From: Locusta migratoria
Lineage: Eukaryota; Arthropoda; Insecta; Orthoptera; Acrididae
Reading direction: 5' to 3'
Length of the DNA: 64,000 nt
Assembly (NCBI GenBank): GCA_026315105.1
Contig: CM048755.1
Span: 755,489,301 to 755,553,300, forward strand
In this document: piece after piece, positions 11,482 to 21,699 of the stretch
How positions within the stretch are numbered: the first letter of the stretch is position 1
Layout of the letters: the number at the start of each line of letters is the position of its first letter
Program-made: the position numbers and the translations under genes
The notes under the pieces: generated by a model
What the model was told of the DNA's origin: nothing
The model's database searches: none
The model's input: the letters and a program-made list of their open reading frames with translations, nothing else

Positions 11482-11678
11482 GCCGGCCGCGGTGGTCGAG
11501 GGGACTGCGGCGCTTCAGTCACGGTCTGCACGGCCACTACGGTCGGGGGTTCGATTCCCCACTCGGGCATGAATATTTGTGTTGTCCTTAGTTGTAGCTA
11601 GTTCATAAGTAATTTGTAAGTTTAGGGACTGATGACCACGTAGTTAAGTCCAATAAGCTCTAGAAACATTTGAACACA
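11482..11678 (+). mobile_element. tRNA-derived SINE, type 1, full length
   Basis: It begins GCCGGCCGCGGTGGTCGAGG; the B box is GGGGTTCGATTCCCC. A 12-bp duplication TAATTACTGACT at 11,470-11,481 and 11,679-11,690 is perfect, suggesting a fairly recent insertion. Confidence 0.95.
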
Positions 11679-11911
11679 TAATTACTGACTTGAAATTACC
11701 ACCTTACACGTTATTATCATCATTATAAATTACCATTATTATTATTATTATTTTGTTTGTTGTCCTTCAGGGCTACAGTGTTAACGATGTCGTATATTGA
11801 CATAAATAAGAAATCTTTCAGAACGCTGTTATCTGTAATAATGCGTGTATTTCTCAGTACGCGCTGCTCATTTCGGCATATATTTTCTTTGTAAACATAC
11901 TATAGCTGTTA

Positions 11912-12048
11912 AGACTGGATGACGGTAGAGTAGCGAGTGCCAGGCTGCGGAGCGCGATTGCTTGCCGTCCAGTTCTCCCCGTGTGTGTTGTCCTGGTTTA
12001 GTTTAAGTAGTCCGTAACCAAAGTAGCTAAGTCCCATACATGTACAAA
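11912..12048 (+). mobile_element. Highly degraded SINE (type 2-like)
   Basis: GGTAGAGTAGCGAGTGCCAGG resembles a tRNA-like head. The following GTGTGTGTTGTCCTGGTTTA, TTTAAGTAGTCCGTAAC, AAGTCCCATA and ACAAATATTCG match the body and tail of type 2 copies. The B box is lost and no target duplication is evident. Confidence 0.5.
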
Positions 12049-12247
12049 TATTCGTACGATAAAGATAATGTCTCACGTACACACAGTAAAATATATTTAC
12101 GGGATACAAATACCGTAAAAGTAATGCGTTACAATAACAACTACAACATATATTCCAGATACCGTAAATGTAATGTTACATTTACGTTTCTGTGTAGTGT
12201 AATTGTACAATTCCACAACAACAAATTACGAAAAATTATGTATTGTA

Positions 12248-12271
12248 GGTTGTTGTTGTTGTTGTTGTTGT
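12248..12271. repeat. (GTT)n tract at the 3' end of an RTE-like LINE
   Basis: Seven GTT-like units (AAC on the LINE strand) directly follow the ORF2 C-terminus. RTE-clade LINEs typically end in short tandem repeats. Confidence 0.85.
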
Positions 12272-13348
12272 GGTCTTCAGTCCGGTTTGATGCAGCTCTC
12301 CACAATACCCTATCCTGAACAAGCCTCTTCATCTCCACATATGAGCGACAACCTACATCTGTCTGAATCTGCTTACTGTATCCATCTCTTGGTCTTCCCC
12401 TGCGATTTTTACCCCACACACTTCCCTCCAACTCTAAATTCACAATTCCTTGATGTCTAAGAATGTGTCCTACCAATCTATCCCTTCTTTTAGCCAAGGT
12501 ATGCCAGAAATTCCTTTTCTCCCCAATTCTGTTCAGTACCACCTCATTAGTTACGCTATCCACCCACCTAATCTTCAGCATTCTTCTGTAGCACCACATT
12601 TCAAAAGCCTCTATTCTCTTCCTGTCCGCATTGCTTATCGTCCATGTCTCACTCCCATACAAGGCATCTCTCCATACAAATGCCTTCAGAAAGGACTTCC
12701 TTAGGTTTAAATTAATATTCGATGTTAACAAATTTCTCTTTTTCAAGAACGCTTTTCTACCCATTGCCATTCTGCATTTTATATCCTCTGTATTGCGACC
12801 ATCATTTGTTATTTTACTGCCCAAGTAACAAAACTCATCTACCTCCTTTATTGCTTCGTTTCCCAATCTAATTCCTTCAGCATCACCTGATTTTCTTACA
12901 CTGCACTCCATTACCCTGGTTTTGCTCTTGTTAATGTTCATCTTATATGCACCTTTCAGCACATTGTCCATTCCGTTCAATTGCTCCTCCAGGTCCTTTG
13001 CTGTATCTGACAGAATTACTATGTCGTCGGAAAAACGCAATGTTTTTAATTCTTCCCCCTGAACTTTAATTCCTTCACCAAATTTCTCCTTGCTTTCTTT
13101 TATAGCTTGTTCAATGTACAAATTGAATAACATCGGAGAAAGGCTACAACCCTGTCTTATTCCCTTCCCAACCACTGCATCCCTTTCATGCCCTTCAACT
13201 CTGACAACCGCTGTCTGGTTTTTGTACAAGTTGTAAATAATCTTACGTTCCCTATATTTTACTCCTGCTTGGCTTAAGAACTTGAAAGAGTTTATTCCAA
13301 TCAACATTGTCAAAAGCCTTGTCCAAATCTACAAAAGCTAGAAATGTA
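12272..13348 (-). pseudogene. LINE reverse transcriptase palm/thumb and C-terminal domain
   Basis: After the SINE the minus strand resumes FLAFVDLDKAFDNVDWNKLF, with the first catalytic Asp. A one-base insertion then shifts to QAGVKYRERKIIYNLYKNQT, GIRQGCSLSPMLFNLYIEQA and LRFSDDIVILSDTAKDLEEQ. The active-site box is F-S-D-D rather than the common F-A-D-D. The C-terminal part has KIRWVDSVTNEVVLNRIGEK and KNRRGRPRDGYSKQIQTDVG, the basic GRP motif usual for this LINE type. It ends in a poly-Asn run that is really the (AAC)n tail. Confidence 0.9.
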
Positions 13349-13541
13349 GCCGGCCGCGGTGGCCGAGGTGACTGAGGCACTCCAGTCACGGTCAGCACGG
13401 CCACTACGGTCGGGGGTTCGAATCCCCCCTCGGGCATGGATATTTGTGCCGTCCTAGTTTGTAAGTAGTTTGTAAGTTTAGGGACTGGTGATCCCGTAGT
13501 TAAGTCCCATATGCTTAACAAACATTTGAACATTTGATTTT
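13349..13541 (+). mobile_element. SINE type 1 inserted in the LINE RT gene
   Basis: A clean full-length copy (GCCGGCCGCGGTGGCCGAGG..., B box GGGGTTCGAATCCCC). The LINE sequence CTAGAAATGTA is duplicated at 13,338-13,348 and 13,542-13,552 around it, proving insertion into the LINE and giving a relative age: SINE after LINE. Confidence 0.96.
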
Positions 13542-14127
13542 CTAGAAATGTAGGTTTGCCTTTTCTTAATCTATCTTCTAGGATAAGCCGTAAAGTGAGT
13601 ATTGCCTCCCGTGTTCTTACATTTCTCCTGAACCCAAACTGATCTTCCCCGAGGTCGGCTTCTACCAGCTTTTCCACCCTTCTGTACATAATTCGCGTTA
13701 ATACTTTGCAACCATGACTTATTAAACTTATGGTTCTGTAGTTTTCACACCTGTCTGCACCTGCTTTCTTAGGGATGGGGATTATAACATTTTTCTTAAA
13801 GTCTGAGGGTATTTCACCTGTCTCATACATCTTACACACCAGGTGAAACAATTTTGTCATGGCTGGTTCTCCCAGAGACTTCAGTAGCTCTGAGGGTATG
13901 TCATCTACTCCTGGGGCCTTGTTCCGACCTAGGTCTTTCAGGGATCTGTCAAATTCATCTCTCAGTATAGTATCTCCTATTTCATCTTCATCTACATCCT
14001 CTTCCCTTCCTATAATATTGTCTCGAAGTTCATTTCCTTTGTAGAGCCCCTCTATATACTCTTTCCACCTTTCAGCTTTCCTTTCTTTGCTGAGAACTGG
14101 TTTTCCATCAGTGTCCTTGATATTCAT
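13542..14127 (-). pseudogene. LINE reverse transcriptase, N-terminal half
   Basis: The frame begins MNIKDTDGKPVLSKERKAE and contains NKAPGVDDIPSELLKSLG, VIIPIPKKAG, NYRTISLISHGCKVL and DQFGFRRNVRTREAI, the finger and early palm motifs (RT blocks 1-3) of non-LTR retrotransposons. It is interrupted at GKPTFL by the SINE at 13,349-13,541. The open frame reads straight through the antisense SINE (MPEGGFEPPTVVAV...), an accident of the SINE sequence. Confidence 0.9.
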
Positions 14128-14146
14128 AGAGCTTTTTTTTTCTTAT

Positions 14147-14443
14147 CTCCAAATGTTTCTTTTATTTTCCTGTAGGCTGTATCTATTTTTCCCCTATTTA
14201 TACATTCTTCTACATCCTTGCATTTGCCTTCTAGCCACTCCTGCTTAGCCATTTTGCACTTCCTGTCAATCTCATTTCTTAGTCGTCTGTATTCCATTAT
14301 GACTGTTTCATTTACTGCATTTTTATATTTTCTCCTTTCATCGATTAAATTTAGTATCTCCTGTGATATCCAAGGATTCTTTGTAGGTCTTACCTTCCTA
14401 CCTATTTTGTCCTCTGCTACCTTAACTATTTCATCTCTTAATT
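14147..14443 (-). pseudogene. LINE ORF linker between endonuclease and RT
   Basis: The minus strand in this gap reads KLRDEIVKVAEDKIGRKV, then PTKNPWISQEILNLIDERR and NEIDRKCKMAKQEWLEGK, ending TFGDKKKK at a run of nine A. It is the usual connecting region of this LINE type, but out of frame with both neighbours. It shows the element was once one long ORF. Confidence 0.75.
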
Positions 14444-15253
14444 TTACCTTTCCTCCTCTACTGTTTTATTTTCCCCTCTTTCTGTCAAATGTTGCCTAAA
14501 GCTCCCACTGAAATTCTTAAGAACCTCAGGTTCCTTCAATTTATCCAGGTCCCATCTCCTTATTTTCCTACCTTTCTGTAGTTTCTTTAGTTTCAGCCTA
14601 CAGTTCATAACCACCAAGTTATGGTCAGAGTCTATATCTGCCCCTGGGTATGTCTTACACTGTAGAACCTGGTTCCGAAATCTATGTCTTACCATTATAA
14701 AATCTATCTGGTATCTTCCGGTGTCTCCTGGTCTCTTCCAAGTATACAACCTTCTTTTGTGATTCTTGAACCAGGTGTTTGTTATAACTAAATTATGTTC
14801 TGTGCAAAATTCTACCAAGCGGCTTCCTCTTTCATTCCTTTTGCCTAGACCATATTCACCTACTATCCTCCCTTCCCTTCCTTGTCCTACTACCGAATTC
14901 CAGTCTCCCATAACAATTAAGTTTTCCTCTCCCTTAATTGTCTGAATAATTTCCTTTAGCTCCTCATATATTTCTTCGATTTCCTCATCGTCGGCAGAGC
15001 TAGTTGGCATATAAACCTGTACTACTGTTGTCGGTGTTGGCTTCGTATCTATCTTGACAATGATAATGCGATCACTGTGCTGGTCATAGTAGTTTACCCG
15101 CATTCCTATTTTCTTATTCATTATCAATCCTACTCCTGTGATACCCCCAATTGAATTTGTATTTATAATCCTGTACTCACCTGACCAGAAATCCTGTTCA
15201 TCCTGCCACCGAACTTCACTAATCCCCACTATATCTAACTTCAACCTATCCAT
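14444..15253 (-). pseudogene. LINE AP-endonuclease domain
   Basis: The frame of about 269 codons reads MDRLKLDIVGISEVRW near its start, MGDWNSVVGQ about residue 115, and later TGRYQIDFIMVR and DIDSDHNLVV. These are the E (ISEVRW), D-W-N, Y-Q-I-D and S-D-H motifs of the exo/endonuclease/phosphatase fold that nicks target DNA. The natural start probably lies about 20 codons upstream, beyond an in-frame TGA. The frame ends ENKTVEEER where one base has been lost relative to the downstream K-L-R-D-E-I-V frame. Confidence 0.9.
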
Positions 15254-15805
15254 TTCCCTTTTTAAATTTTCTAATTTTCCTACTCAATTAAGGGATCTAA
15301 CATTCCACGCTCCGACCCGTAGAATGCCAGTATTGTCTTTCCTAATGATCACATCCTCCTGAGTAGTCCCCGCCCGGAGATCCGAATGGGGGACTATTTT
15401 ACCTCCGGAATATTTTACCCGAGAGGAGATGCCATCATCATATGTTCATACAGTAGAGCTGCATGTCCTCGGGAAAGGTAACGGCTGTAGTTTCCCCTTG
15501 CTTTCAGCCTTTCGCAGTAGCTGTGTGGCAAAGCCACATTCGCTGATGTTACAAGGCCAGCTCAGTCATTCATCCAGACTGTTGCCCCTGTAACTACTGA
15601 AAAGGCTGCTGCCCCTCTTCAGGAACCACACGTTTGTCTGGCCTCTCCATAGATACCCCTCCGCTGTGGTTGCACCTACGGTACGGCTATCTGTATCGTT
15701 GAGGCACGCAAGCCACCCCATCTCGGCAATGTCTGTGGTTCATGGGAGTGGGTATTGTAGGTATTACACCTGAATATGGCGCTCGGCTGAAATGAGCAGC
15801 TCACA

Positions 15806-15994
15806 AATATTTGTATAGTTTATGGGACTTAACTACGGGGTCATCAGTCCCTAAACTTACAAACTACTTATGAGCTACGTACAAACTATGACGGCACAAA
15901 TATCCATGCCCGAGGGGGGATTCGAACCCCCGACCGTAGTGGCCGTGCAGACCGTGATTGGAGCGCCTCAGTCCCCTCGGCCACCGCGGCCGGC
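15806..15994 (-). mobile_element. SINE type 1 upstream of the RTE-like LINE
   Basis: Minus-strand copy with B box complement GGGGATTCGAACCCCC and head complement CCACCGCGGCCGGC. Flanks GAGCAGCTCACA (15,794-15,805) and GAGTAGCTCACA (15,995-16,006) form a 12-bp duplication with one mismatch. Confidence 0.94.
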
Positions 15995-16149
15995 GAGTAG
16001 CTCACAGTATAAATTTCACGCATTAGTACACAACAATGTTCTGGAAGCTCTATCATCGAGTGCACTTCATTGCAGCTCAATGAGAAAATCCATATTGGTG
16101 CAGTGGGGGTTTACAAGAGTAACATCGTTCATGTGACCCTCAGCTTGCC

Positions 16150-16470
16150 CTTATCTCACATGACATCTTGCGAGCCATGGATGAAGGGCAACAGGCGGAT
16201 TGTGTTTTTCTCGAAGGCGTTCGACGTGATGCCACACTGCAGACTGCTAACAAAGATACGAGCTTATGGAATTGGTTCACAGATTTTTGACTGGCTGGAA
16301 TACTTCCTAAGTAACAGAACGCAGTACGTCGTTTCGACGGCGAGTGTTCATCAGAGACGAGGGTATCGTCAGGTTTGCCCCAGGGGAGTGTGATAGCACC
16401 GCTATTATTTTCTATTTATATAAATGATCTGATGGACAGAGTAACTTGTAATTTTGCGGCTGTTGGCTGA
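16150..16470 (+). pseudogene. RT palm fragment of the truncated LINE
   Basis: FSKAFDVMPHCRLLTK carries the catalytic Asp of block A, followed by GIGSQIFDWLEYFLSNRTQ and PRGV, a TGA, then IAPLLFSIYINDLMD (block B). Frames shift at about 16,213, where bases between CVFL and FSKAFD are missing, and again before the D-D box. Confidence 0.8.
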
Positions 16471-16499
16471 TGATGTTGTGGTGTATGGGAGGTTGTCGT

Positions 16500-17030
16500 G
16501 TTTAACTGACTGTAATAGCATACAGGCTGACTTACACAAAATTTCTAGTTGGTGCGAAGAATGGCAGTTAGCTCTCAATGTAGAAACATGTTAGGTGATA
16601 CGCATGAGTAGGAAAAACAATGCCATAATGTTAGAATACAGCATTACTAGCGAGCTTCTTGATCTAGGGGTAACATTGCAGAGCGATATGAAATGGAACG
16701 AACATGTAAGGACAATTGTGAGTAAGGCGGACAGCCGACTTCGGTTTATTGGGGGAATTTTGGGAAGATGTACTTCATCTGTAAAGGAGACCGCGTATAA
16801 AATGCTTGTATGACCACGTCTTGATTATTGCTCAAATGTTTGGGACCCTCAGCAGATCAGTTTAAAGGAAGACATAGAAGCAGTTCAGAGGCGAGCAGCT
16901 AGGTTCGTTACTGGTAGGTTCGACCAATGCGCGAATGTCACGGAAATGCAACGGCAACTACATTGGGGATAGCTGGAGGAAAGACGACGGTCTTTTCGTG
17001 AATTTCTGTTGAAGAAATTTAGAGGGCCGG
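16500..17030 (+). pseudogene. RT thumb and C-terminal fragment of the same LINE
   Basis: In one frame: DLHKISSWCEEWQLALNVET, a stop, VIRMSRKNNAIMLEYSITSE, LLDLGVTLQSDMKWNEHV, GGILGRCTSSVKETAYKML, a stop, LDYCSNVWDPQQISLKEDIE and VQRRAARFVTGRF. The order is standard for Jockey/CR1-group ORF2 ends. Stops at about 16,592, 16,811 and 16,969 disable it. Confidence 0.8.
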
Positions 17031-17261
17031 AATTTGAAGCCGAGTGTACTACGATCTTGCTGCCGCCTACTTACATTTCGCGTAGTGATCACAAAGACAA
17101 TAAAAAATTGGGGCTCGTACGGATGCATATAGGCATTCTTCTTTTCCTCGTTCTATTTGGGACTGGAATAGGAAAGGAAATGCCTAGTAGTGGTACAATG
17201 TACCCTACGCCACGCACCTTACGATGGATTGCTGAGTATGTATGTAGATGTAGAATTGACT

Positions 17262-17460
17262 GCCGGCCGCGGTGGCCGAGGGGACTGAGGCGCTCCAGTC
17301 ACGGTCTGCACGGCCACTACGGTCGGGGGTTCGAATCCCCCCTCGGGCATGGATATTTGTGCCATCCTAGTTTGTACGTAGTTCATAAGTAGTTTGTAAG
17401 TTTAGGGACTGATGACCCTGTAGTTAAGTCCTATAGACTATACAAACATTTGAACATTTT
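17262..17460 (+). mobile_element. SINE type 1 at the 3' end of the truncated LINE
   Basis: Full-length copy. TAGAATTGACT (17,251-17,261) and TAGAATTGATT (17,461-17,471) flank it. The duplicated bases overlap the last bases of the LINE tail, so the SINE inserted at or just past that LINE's 3' end. Confidence 0.95.
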
Positions 17461-17471
17461 TAGAATTGATT

Positions 17472-18795
17472 GGAGAACACTTAACTACAATCTTCTGGTC
17501 GATATGTTACATTTGTGCCAGTGCAGAGCGGATGATTACGTAGCTCTTCCGAACATGATTTACTGAGAGTGCACAATGGGCGGAAATGAAACTACTGTAG
17601 GGACTAAATATCGCCATGTCGGTAGTCCCCCACTGCATCATTCAACTGGGCACTTCGCTTTACCAGGAAATGCGACCCAAATGAAAGCCGCGATCGGCTG
17701 AATATAAAACGAACGCGACCATCTTCTATGTTCTAAAGGATCTCGTAACCGCACTAACTTCACACCATTGTCTTCCCGGCTACAAGGGAGGAAGATGAGA
17801 GGTTAACGTCTCGTGGTTATCACAGGCGGCGTACAAGTTCTGAACGTTTTGTTAACAATGAGGAAGGAAATCGGTCGTGAATATTGGGGCTAGGGGTGTT
17901 CTGGCACAGTATTTCGGTCATGGACCCCGATGACGTCATCCAAGTTGGCGAACAAGGTCTTTGACCTCTGACGTCATCAAAGATGGCGTCATTTCCGCGC
18001 GATTTGCGCTGGTGGAGTTGTATTCGATGATATGATTACCTAAAATACGTTATAGTTTGTATTCTACAATGTTAAGCTAACTTGATCTGGATGGTTAACA
18101 ATATTGTAGACTGTTGCTATTATGGATAGTTTCTGTTTGGTAGGAGTGGTGTATACGATACATTTAATAAGATTCGGATAACGATGACATTGGTCTGTCT
18201 CTCCTTTGTGCGTTTTTATCGGGTTCTCTGAGGTATGTTGTGTGATCGTTAACGTACGCATCATCTTCTATCTGGAAAACATAGTCGATAATTGGTCCGA
18301 TTCTGTGGTTAGTACAGCACTAGACCCAACTGGATGCTTTTATATACAATTTTTATCAGCTCCGTTTCTTCCTCGAAACCTTCATCTAACTCTCAGTGGA
18401 TCGATGGGTATTTATTTACTTATCGTATGACAAACACTTGGACATAGAAGACACTTCCCCAGGTGGGAAGCAGAGACAACAAACAGCTTATATCAAAATT
18501 TAAGTGCATTAATTACAGAGGCGTATACAGGTATGCAGTAAAAAGTCCATTACTATGTGTGATGCAGTAGAATTTGGAAAAAAATATTTATAAAATATTA
18601 ATACAAATTTATGAAAGACATATTACATATTACAGTAAGATGAACAATTGAATCAACTCTAATATAAGAATATTAAGTTAGGAAACTAAAATAAGTAATA
18701 GGAAAAACAACAATGACACGAGCAGAAACTTTACACAATTGATATTAATTGAATTAAGAAACATAAGAAGCGAACAAGGTCCTTATATATTTATG
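17472..18795. other. Unassigned; contains TGACGTCA / AAGATGGCG motifs
   Basis: No gene is seen. At 17,930-18,000 the motifs GATGACGTCATCC, TGACGTCATCAAAGATGG and GGCGTCATTTCCGCGC occur. Similar motif pairs recur at 30.5 kb, 47.6 kb and 48.06 kb, so this is probably part of an unrecognised dispersed repeat. Confidence 0.35.
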
Positions 18796-18799
18796 TCTA

Positions 18800-19060
18800 A
18801 ACCAGCCAGCCACGAAAGTGCATCATCTGTTACTTTATACAGGTCTTTTTTTGGACCTGGGTAAGACCTGATGTTGCAGTCATACGCAATATGGGCTATT
18901 GTCTGACGCAAAGCACCACAGTCGCACTGAGGAGTTGTAGATATGCCCCACTTGTATAGAGAATCCTGACAGACTCCGTGAGATGTTGGGATTCTGTTAA
19001 GTGCTTTCCATTGTCGGCGGGGAAGTTCGAATCCAGTAGGTTTTCATGTGGGGTCGGGCC
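18800..19060 (-). pseudogene. LINE ORF2 C-terminal fragment with Cys/His motif
   Basis: On the minus strand the frame reads RRQWKALNRIPTSHGVCQDS, LYKWGISTTPQCDCGALRQT and IAHIAYDCNIRSYPGP. W-x-x-L-N-R-x-x-T-x-H-G plus C-D-C-G...T-x-x-H-I-x-x-x-C is the C-terminal zinc-binding region found after RT in Jockey/I-type LINEs. Nothing upstream of it is recognisable, so it is an isolated scrap. Confidence 0.75.
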
Positions 19061-19537
19061 AGAGAGCTGTGAAGTTGACAGTGCTCCATTCCGTTCACCA
19101 TTGCTCAGCGATGGGTAAGATACAGCAGAGCTAATGCGTGTTGAACTTATCTGTTAGTCGGGATGTTTTATGTGTTGTGTTGTGTGCAATCTAACTGGCT
19201 TATCTGTCGATGTGTGCAGAGATTTACAATACTAAATAAAAGCGTAATTCGAAGAACAATCTGCTGTCTTAATAGTAAAGGATTCTTAGGTTTTGATGTG
19301 TATGTCTATGATTTGTGGATCTATTTACCTTCAAAACAAATAGAAGAGGGTCTGCTTCTTGTTATTAAGGTAGCGTAGCTCTTTACATTTTTCGCTATGC
19401 AGTACGTGATATATACACAACCTAGACGGCATGGTGATCTAAACTTAACCTTTCAAGCGTATAAATTATACATACAAACGTTACTTGTTGTTTGCTGGAG
19501 AACGTAAGATGAATGGACTGGCTCTGTTGTGTGTGAG
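19061..19537. other. Unassigned sequence
   Basis: No feature recognised. A 71-codon plus frame at 19,163-19,378 shows no known motif. Confidence 0.3.
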
Positions 19538-19549
19538 GATTCGTGGAAC

Positions 19550-19747
19550 GCCGGCCTCGGTGGCCGAGGTGACTGAGGCCCTCCAGTCACGGTCAGCACG
19601 GCCACTACGGTCGGGGGTTCGAATCCCCCCTCGGGCATGGATATTTGTGCCGTCCTAGTTCGTAAGTAGTTCATAAGTAGTTTGTAAGTTTAGGGACTGA
19701 TGACCCCGTAGTTAAGTCCCATAAGCTTAACAAACATTTGAACATTT
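19550..19747 (+). mobile_element. tRNA-derived SINE, type 1, full length
   Basis: The head reads GCCGGCCTCGGTGGCCGAGG and the B box GGGGTTCGAATCCCC. A perfect 12-bp duplication GATTCGTGGAAC lies at 19,538-19,549 and 19,748-19,759. Confidence 0.96.
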
Positions 19748-19814
19748 GATTCGTGGAACACGTACGCATCTGCCAGTATTTTATTAGTAAAAAAAAGGTA
19801 AAGCAGTCAACAAT

Positions 19815-20106
19815 CGGAAGATTGGTTTGACTACCACAGTGCTTTACTAGGCATGGTCCTGTTTGGAGGTGGTATGCCGTTGCCTTCCTCCGACCTTCGA
19901 ACTGACTTACCCAGCCAGTTATAGGGGGACCTACAGTTTAACGTGGGTTCCGGACCACGGTGCTACTCGGTATTTGTCACATGAGCAACAGTGCCAGAGG
20001 TGAAAGAACTGGAATTTGACAGATAAAAATCCTAGGACCTGGCGGGGATCGAACCCGCGACCTTTGGAATTGTAGTATGGCACTCTACCACTGTGCAACC
20101 GAGTAT
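19815..20106 (-). mobile_element. Different SINE family with tRNA-Gly-like head
   Basis: Read on the minus strand, the head TCGGTTGCACAGTGGTAGAG holds an A box (CAGTGGTAGAGTGC) and GCGGGTTCGATCCCCGC is a perfect T-arm/B box. The body follows (GTAGCACCGTGGTCCGG, TCGGAGGAAGGCAACGGC). The short-variable-loop head resembles tRNA-Gly rather than the Leu/Ser-like heads of the main family. No clear target duplication was found, so exact ends are approximate. Confidence 0.7.
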
Positions 20107-20926
20107 TGAACTAAATTTCGCATTCAGTGTGTTGGCTACTTGAACCACAAAGGTTTCACCTGTGGTTGAAAGTTCAAGCTTGTCATTTAAGTGTTGTAAA
20201 GACTTGGAACTTGTCGTGTAGGATGTATCGGGATTTTCAGGGCTTTAGGGTTGTTATGATGTACAAAAAGAAGTGGTTAGGATCAGAAGAGTCGTACAAT
20301 AACGTTCTGGTTTTGATTTTGAATGGTTCTTCGTATAGAATGATCACGCAAAAAGCATATTTCGAGTAAAATTCGTGTGTCTTACTAGATAAGGATTCTG
20401 AGTGTTTATTTGAGTTTCTCCGATTTGTGGCTCGTTTTGTCCTAAAAAGGGTTAGAAGTGAGTCTGCTGTCTTGCGATGTGTTTGCTGTATATCATAAGA
20501 TGTGTAGACAGAACAGGTGTGAGGAGCACTCAAACGTCTATGTGGTTACCTAAAATGTGCAACAGTTTGCATCTGCACCAGCTATTTCATGTATAGACTT
20601 ATAGCTTTTCGAGTAGAATGTTTAGGTTTTACAGGTCTATGGACCTAGGAGAAAATACTAGAAGACAGGCTACGTGTCACGAGAGCATTACCTCGATAGG
20701 TGGAGTATCTGTTAGTTGGTCATCTATCGGAGATGTCCTTCTGTGCTGGTCTAGTCTACAGATAAGCAAGTGTTAGTTTAAATCTATGTTGTGCAGCGCA
20801 CTGGTATATGGCATGGAGTATGTCAAATTGTGCATAGGTTCATCTTGTAGAAATTTCTTTTGATGACAAGATCAATAGTTTCTTTTCTACTGGGCCCGCA
20901 GCATATACAAGGTCAAATATGACATT
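20107..20926. other. Unassigned; one member of a dispersed repeat
   Basis: AAGTGTTGTAAAGACTTGGAAC at about 20,187-20,209 has relatives near 31,094 and 44,925. No coding is recognised. Confidence 0.35.
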
Positions 20927-21053
20927 ATCGTAATACAGATATCGAAGTTTGTTGCTAACAATATTTATTCAGATTGTGCAAATTTACTCTACTACAAGCT
21001 TGTTTCGGCTTATACCATTTTTAAGTGGACCTGGTGATGTATAATAAAATACA
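20927..21053. repeat. Left inverted terminal repeat (PLTR) of the Penelope-like element
   Basis: Reverse complement of 21,700-21,810 apart from substitutions and about 14 extra bases (CAGATTGTGCAAAT). Confidence 0.85.
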
Positions 21054-21071
21054 ATTTACAAACTTTCGTGC

Positions 21072-21395
21072 AATGATTGCACTGAGTTTTATATTGGGCA
21101 AACAGGAAGAAACTTTAAAATTCGATTTAAGGAACACAAAAGAGACTGTGAAAGCAACCAGTAGAAATTTTACTTACACCTAAAGAGCCAAAATCACACA
21201 GCTGAAAACATCGAAACTGTTTTAAGAATTCTACACACATTTCCTAAAGACCATATTGTAAATATTCTGGAATAACTAGAAATTTTCACACACACGAGAA
21301 AATACCCACTTGATATTCTCAACGAACAAACAGATTTAAAAGATAAAAATTATTTAGAGAACTTTATTGAAATTTTGGAAAAGGAAAACGGATAA
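21072..21395 (+). pseudogene. GIY-YIG endonuclease fragment (Penelope-like)
   Basis: From about 21,072 the frame reads CNDCTEFYIGQTGRNFKIRF then KEHKRDCESNQ and a stop, and afterwards LKSQNHTAENIETVLRILHT and PLDILNEQTDLKDKNYLENF. C-x-x-C plus F-Y-I-G-Q-T-G-R and the R-F-K-E-H block are the zinc finger and catalytic YIG and Arg/His of Penelope GIY-YIG nucleases. The YIG-Gln-Thr motif is intact here, unlike the copy at 0.8 kb, but stops interrupt the frame. Confidence 0.8.
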
Positions 21396-21699
21396 AAATT
21401 CACACAAGAGAAAGAAACGATGTTTTTCTCTACTATTATCTATGACACACGAGTACACCCTCTGACTAGCACAGATATATTTTTCTGTAAACATTAAGCA
21501 TCAACAGAGTAAACTGTGTCTATATCTGTCAAATTAAAAATTTAACGAGATAAAACGTGGCTATACCATCTTGTCACAAAAAGACACTAACTATAATATG
21601 CTTTATGGACGTCAATCCAAATTAAACCTAAGTGAATTTGTAATGAAAAAAATCTTTCAAATTTTTATACAAAATTGTATATTGTAAACGTAGGTAATT

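Larger units (their letters stand above)
12247..15760 (-). mobile_element. RTE-like non-LTR retrotransposon, near full length, disabled
   Basis: On the minus strand, in order: a 5' segment (about 15,760-15,290), an AP-endonuclease domain, a linker, a reverse transcriptase, a C-terminal domain, and an (AAC)n tail. The single-ORF layout and microsatellite tail suggest the RTE clade; a related endonuclease/RT LINE clade is possible. Damage includes an in-frame TGA just before the endonuclease frame (after V-G-A-W-N-V-R-S-L at about 15,290-15,320), a frameshift near 14,445, an A-run frameshift near 14,137-14,146, a one-base insertion near 13,271 and a SINE at 13,349-13,541. The 5' end is not sharply defined. 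Confidence 0.85.
16100..17256 (+). mobile_element. Jockey/CR1-like LINE, 5'-truncated and broken
   Basis: The plus strand begins inside the RT (SHDILRAMDEGQQADCVFL in one frame, FSKAFDVMPHCRLLTKIRAYG in the next). It continues through FSIYINDLMDRVTCNF, SSWCEEWQLALNVETC, LGVTLQSDMKWNEHV and LDYCSNVWDP to a 3' UTR ending TATGTATGTAGATGTAG. The Y-x-D-D box is destroyed by a frameshift near 16,465 (FAAVG then LMMLWCM). The start within RT indicates 5' truncation. Clade assignment is from motif style only. Confidence 0.85.
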
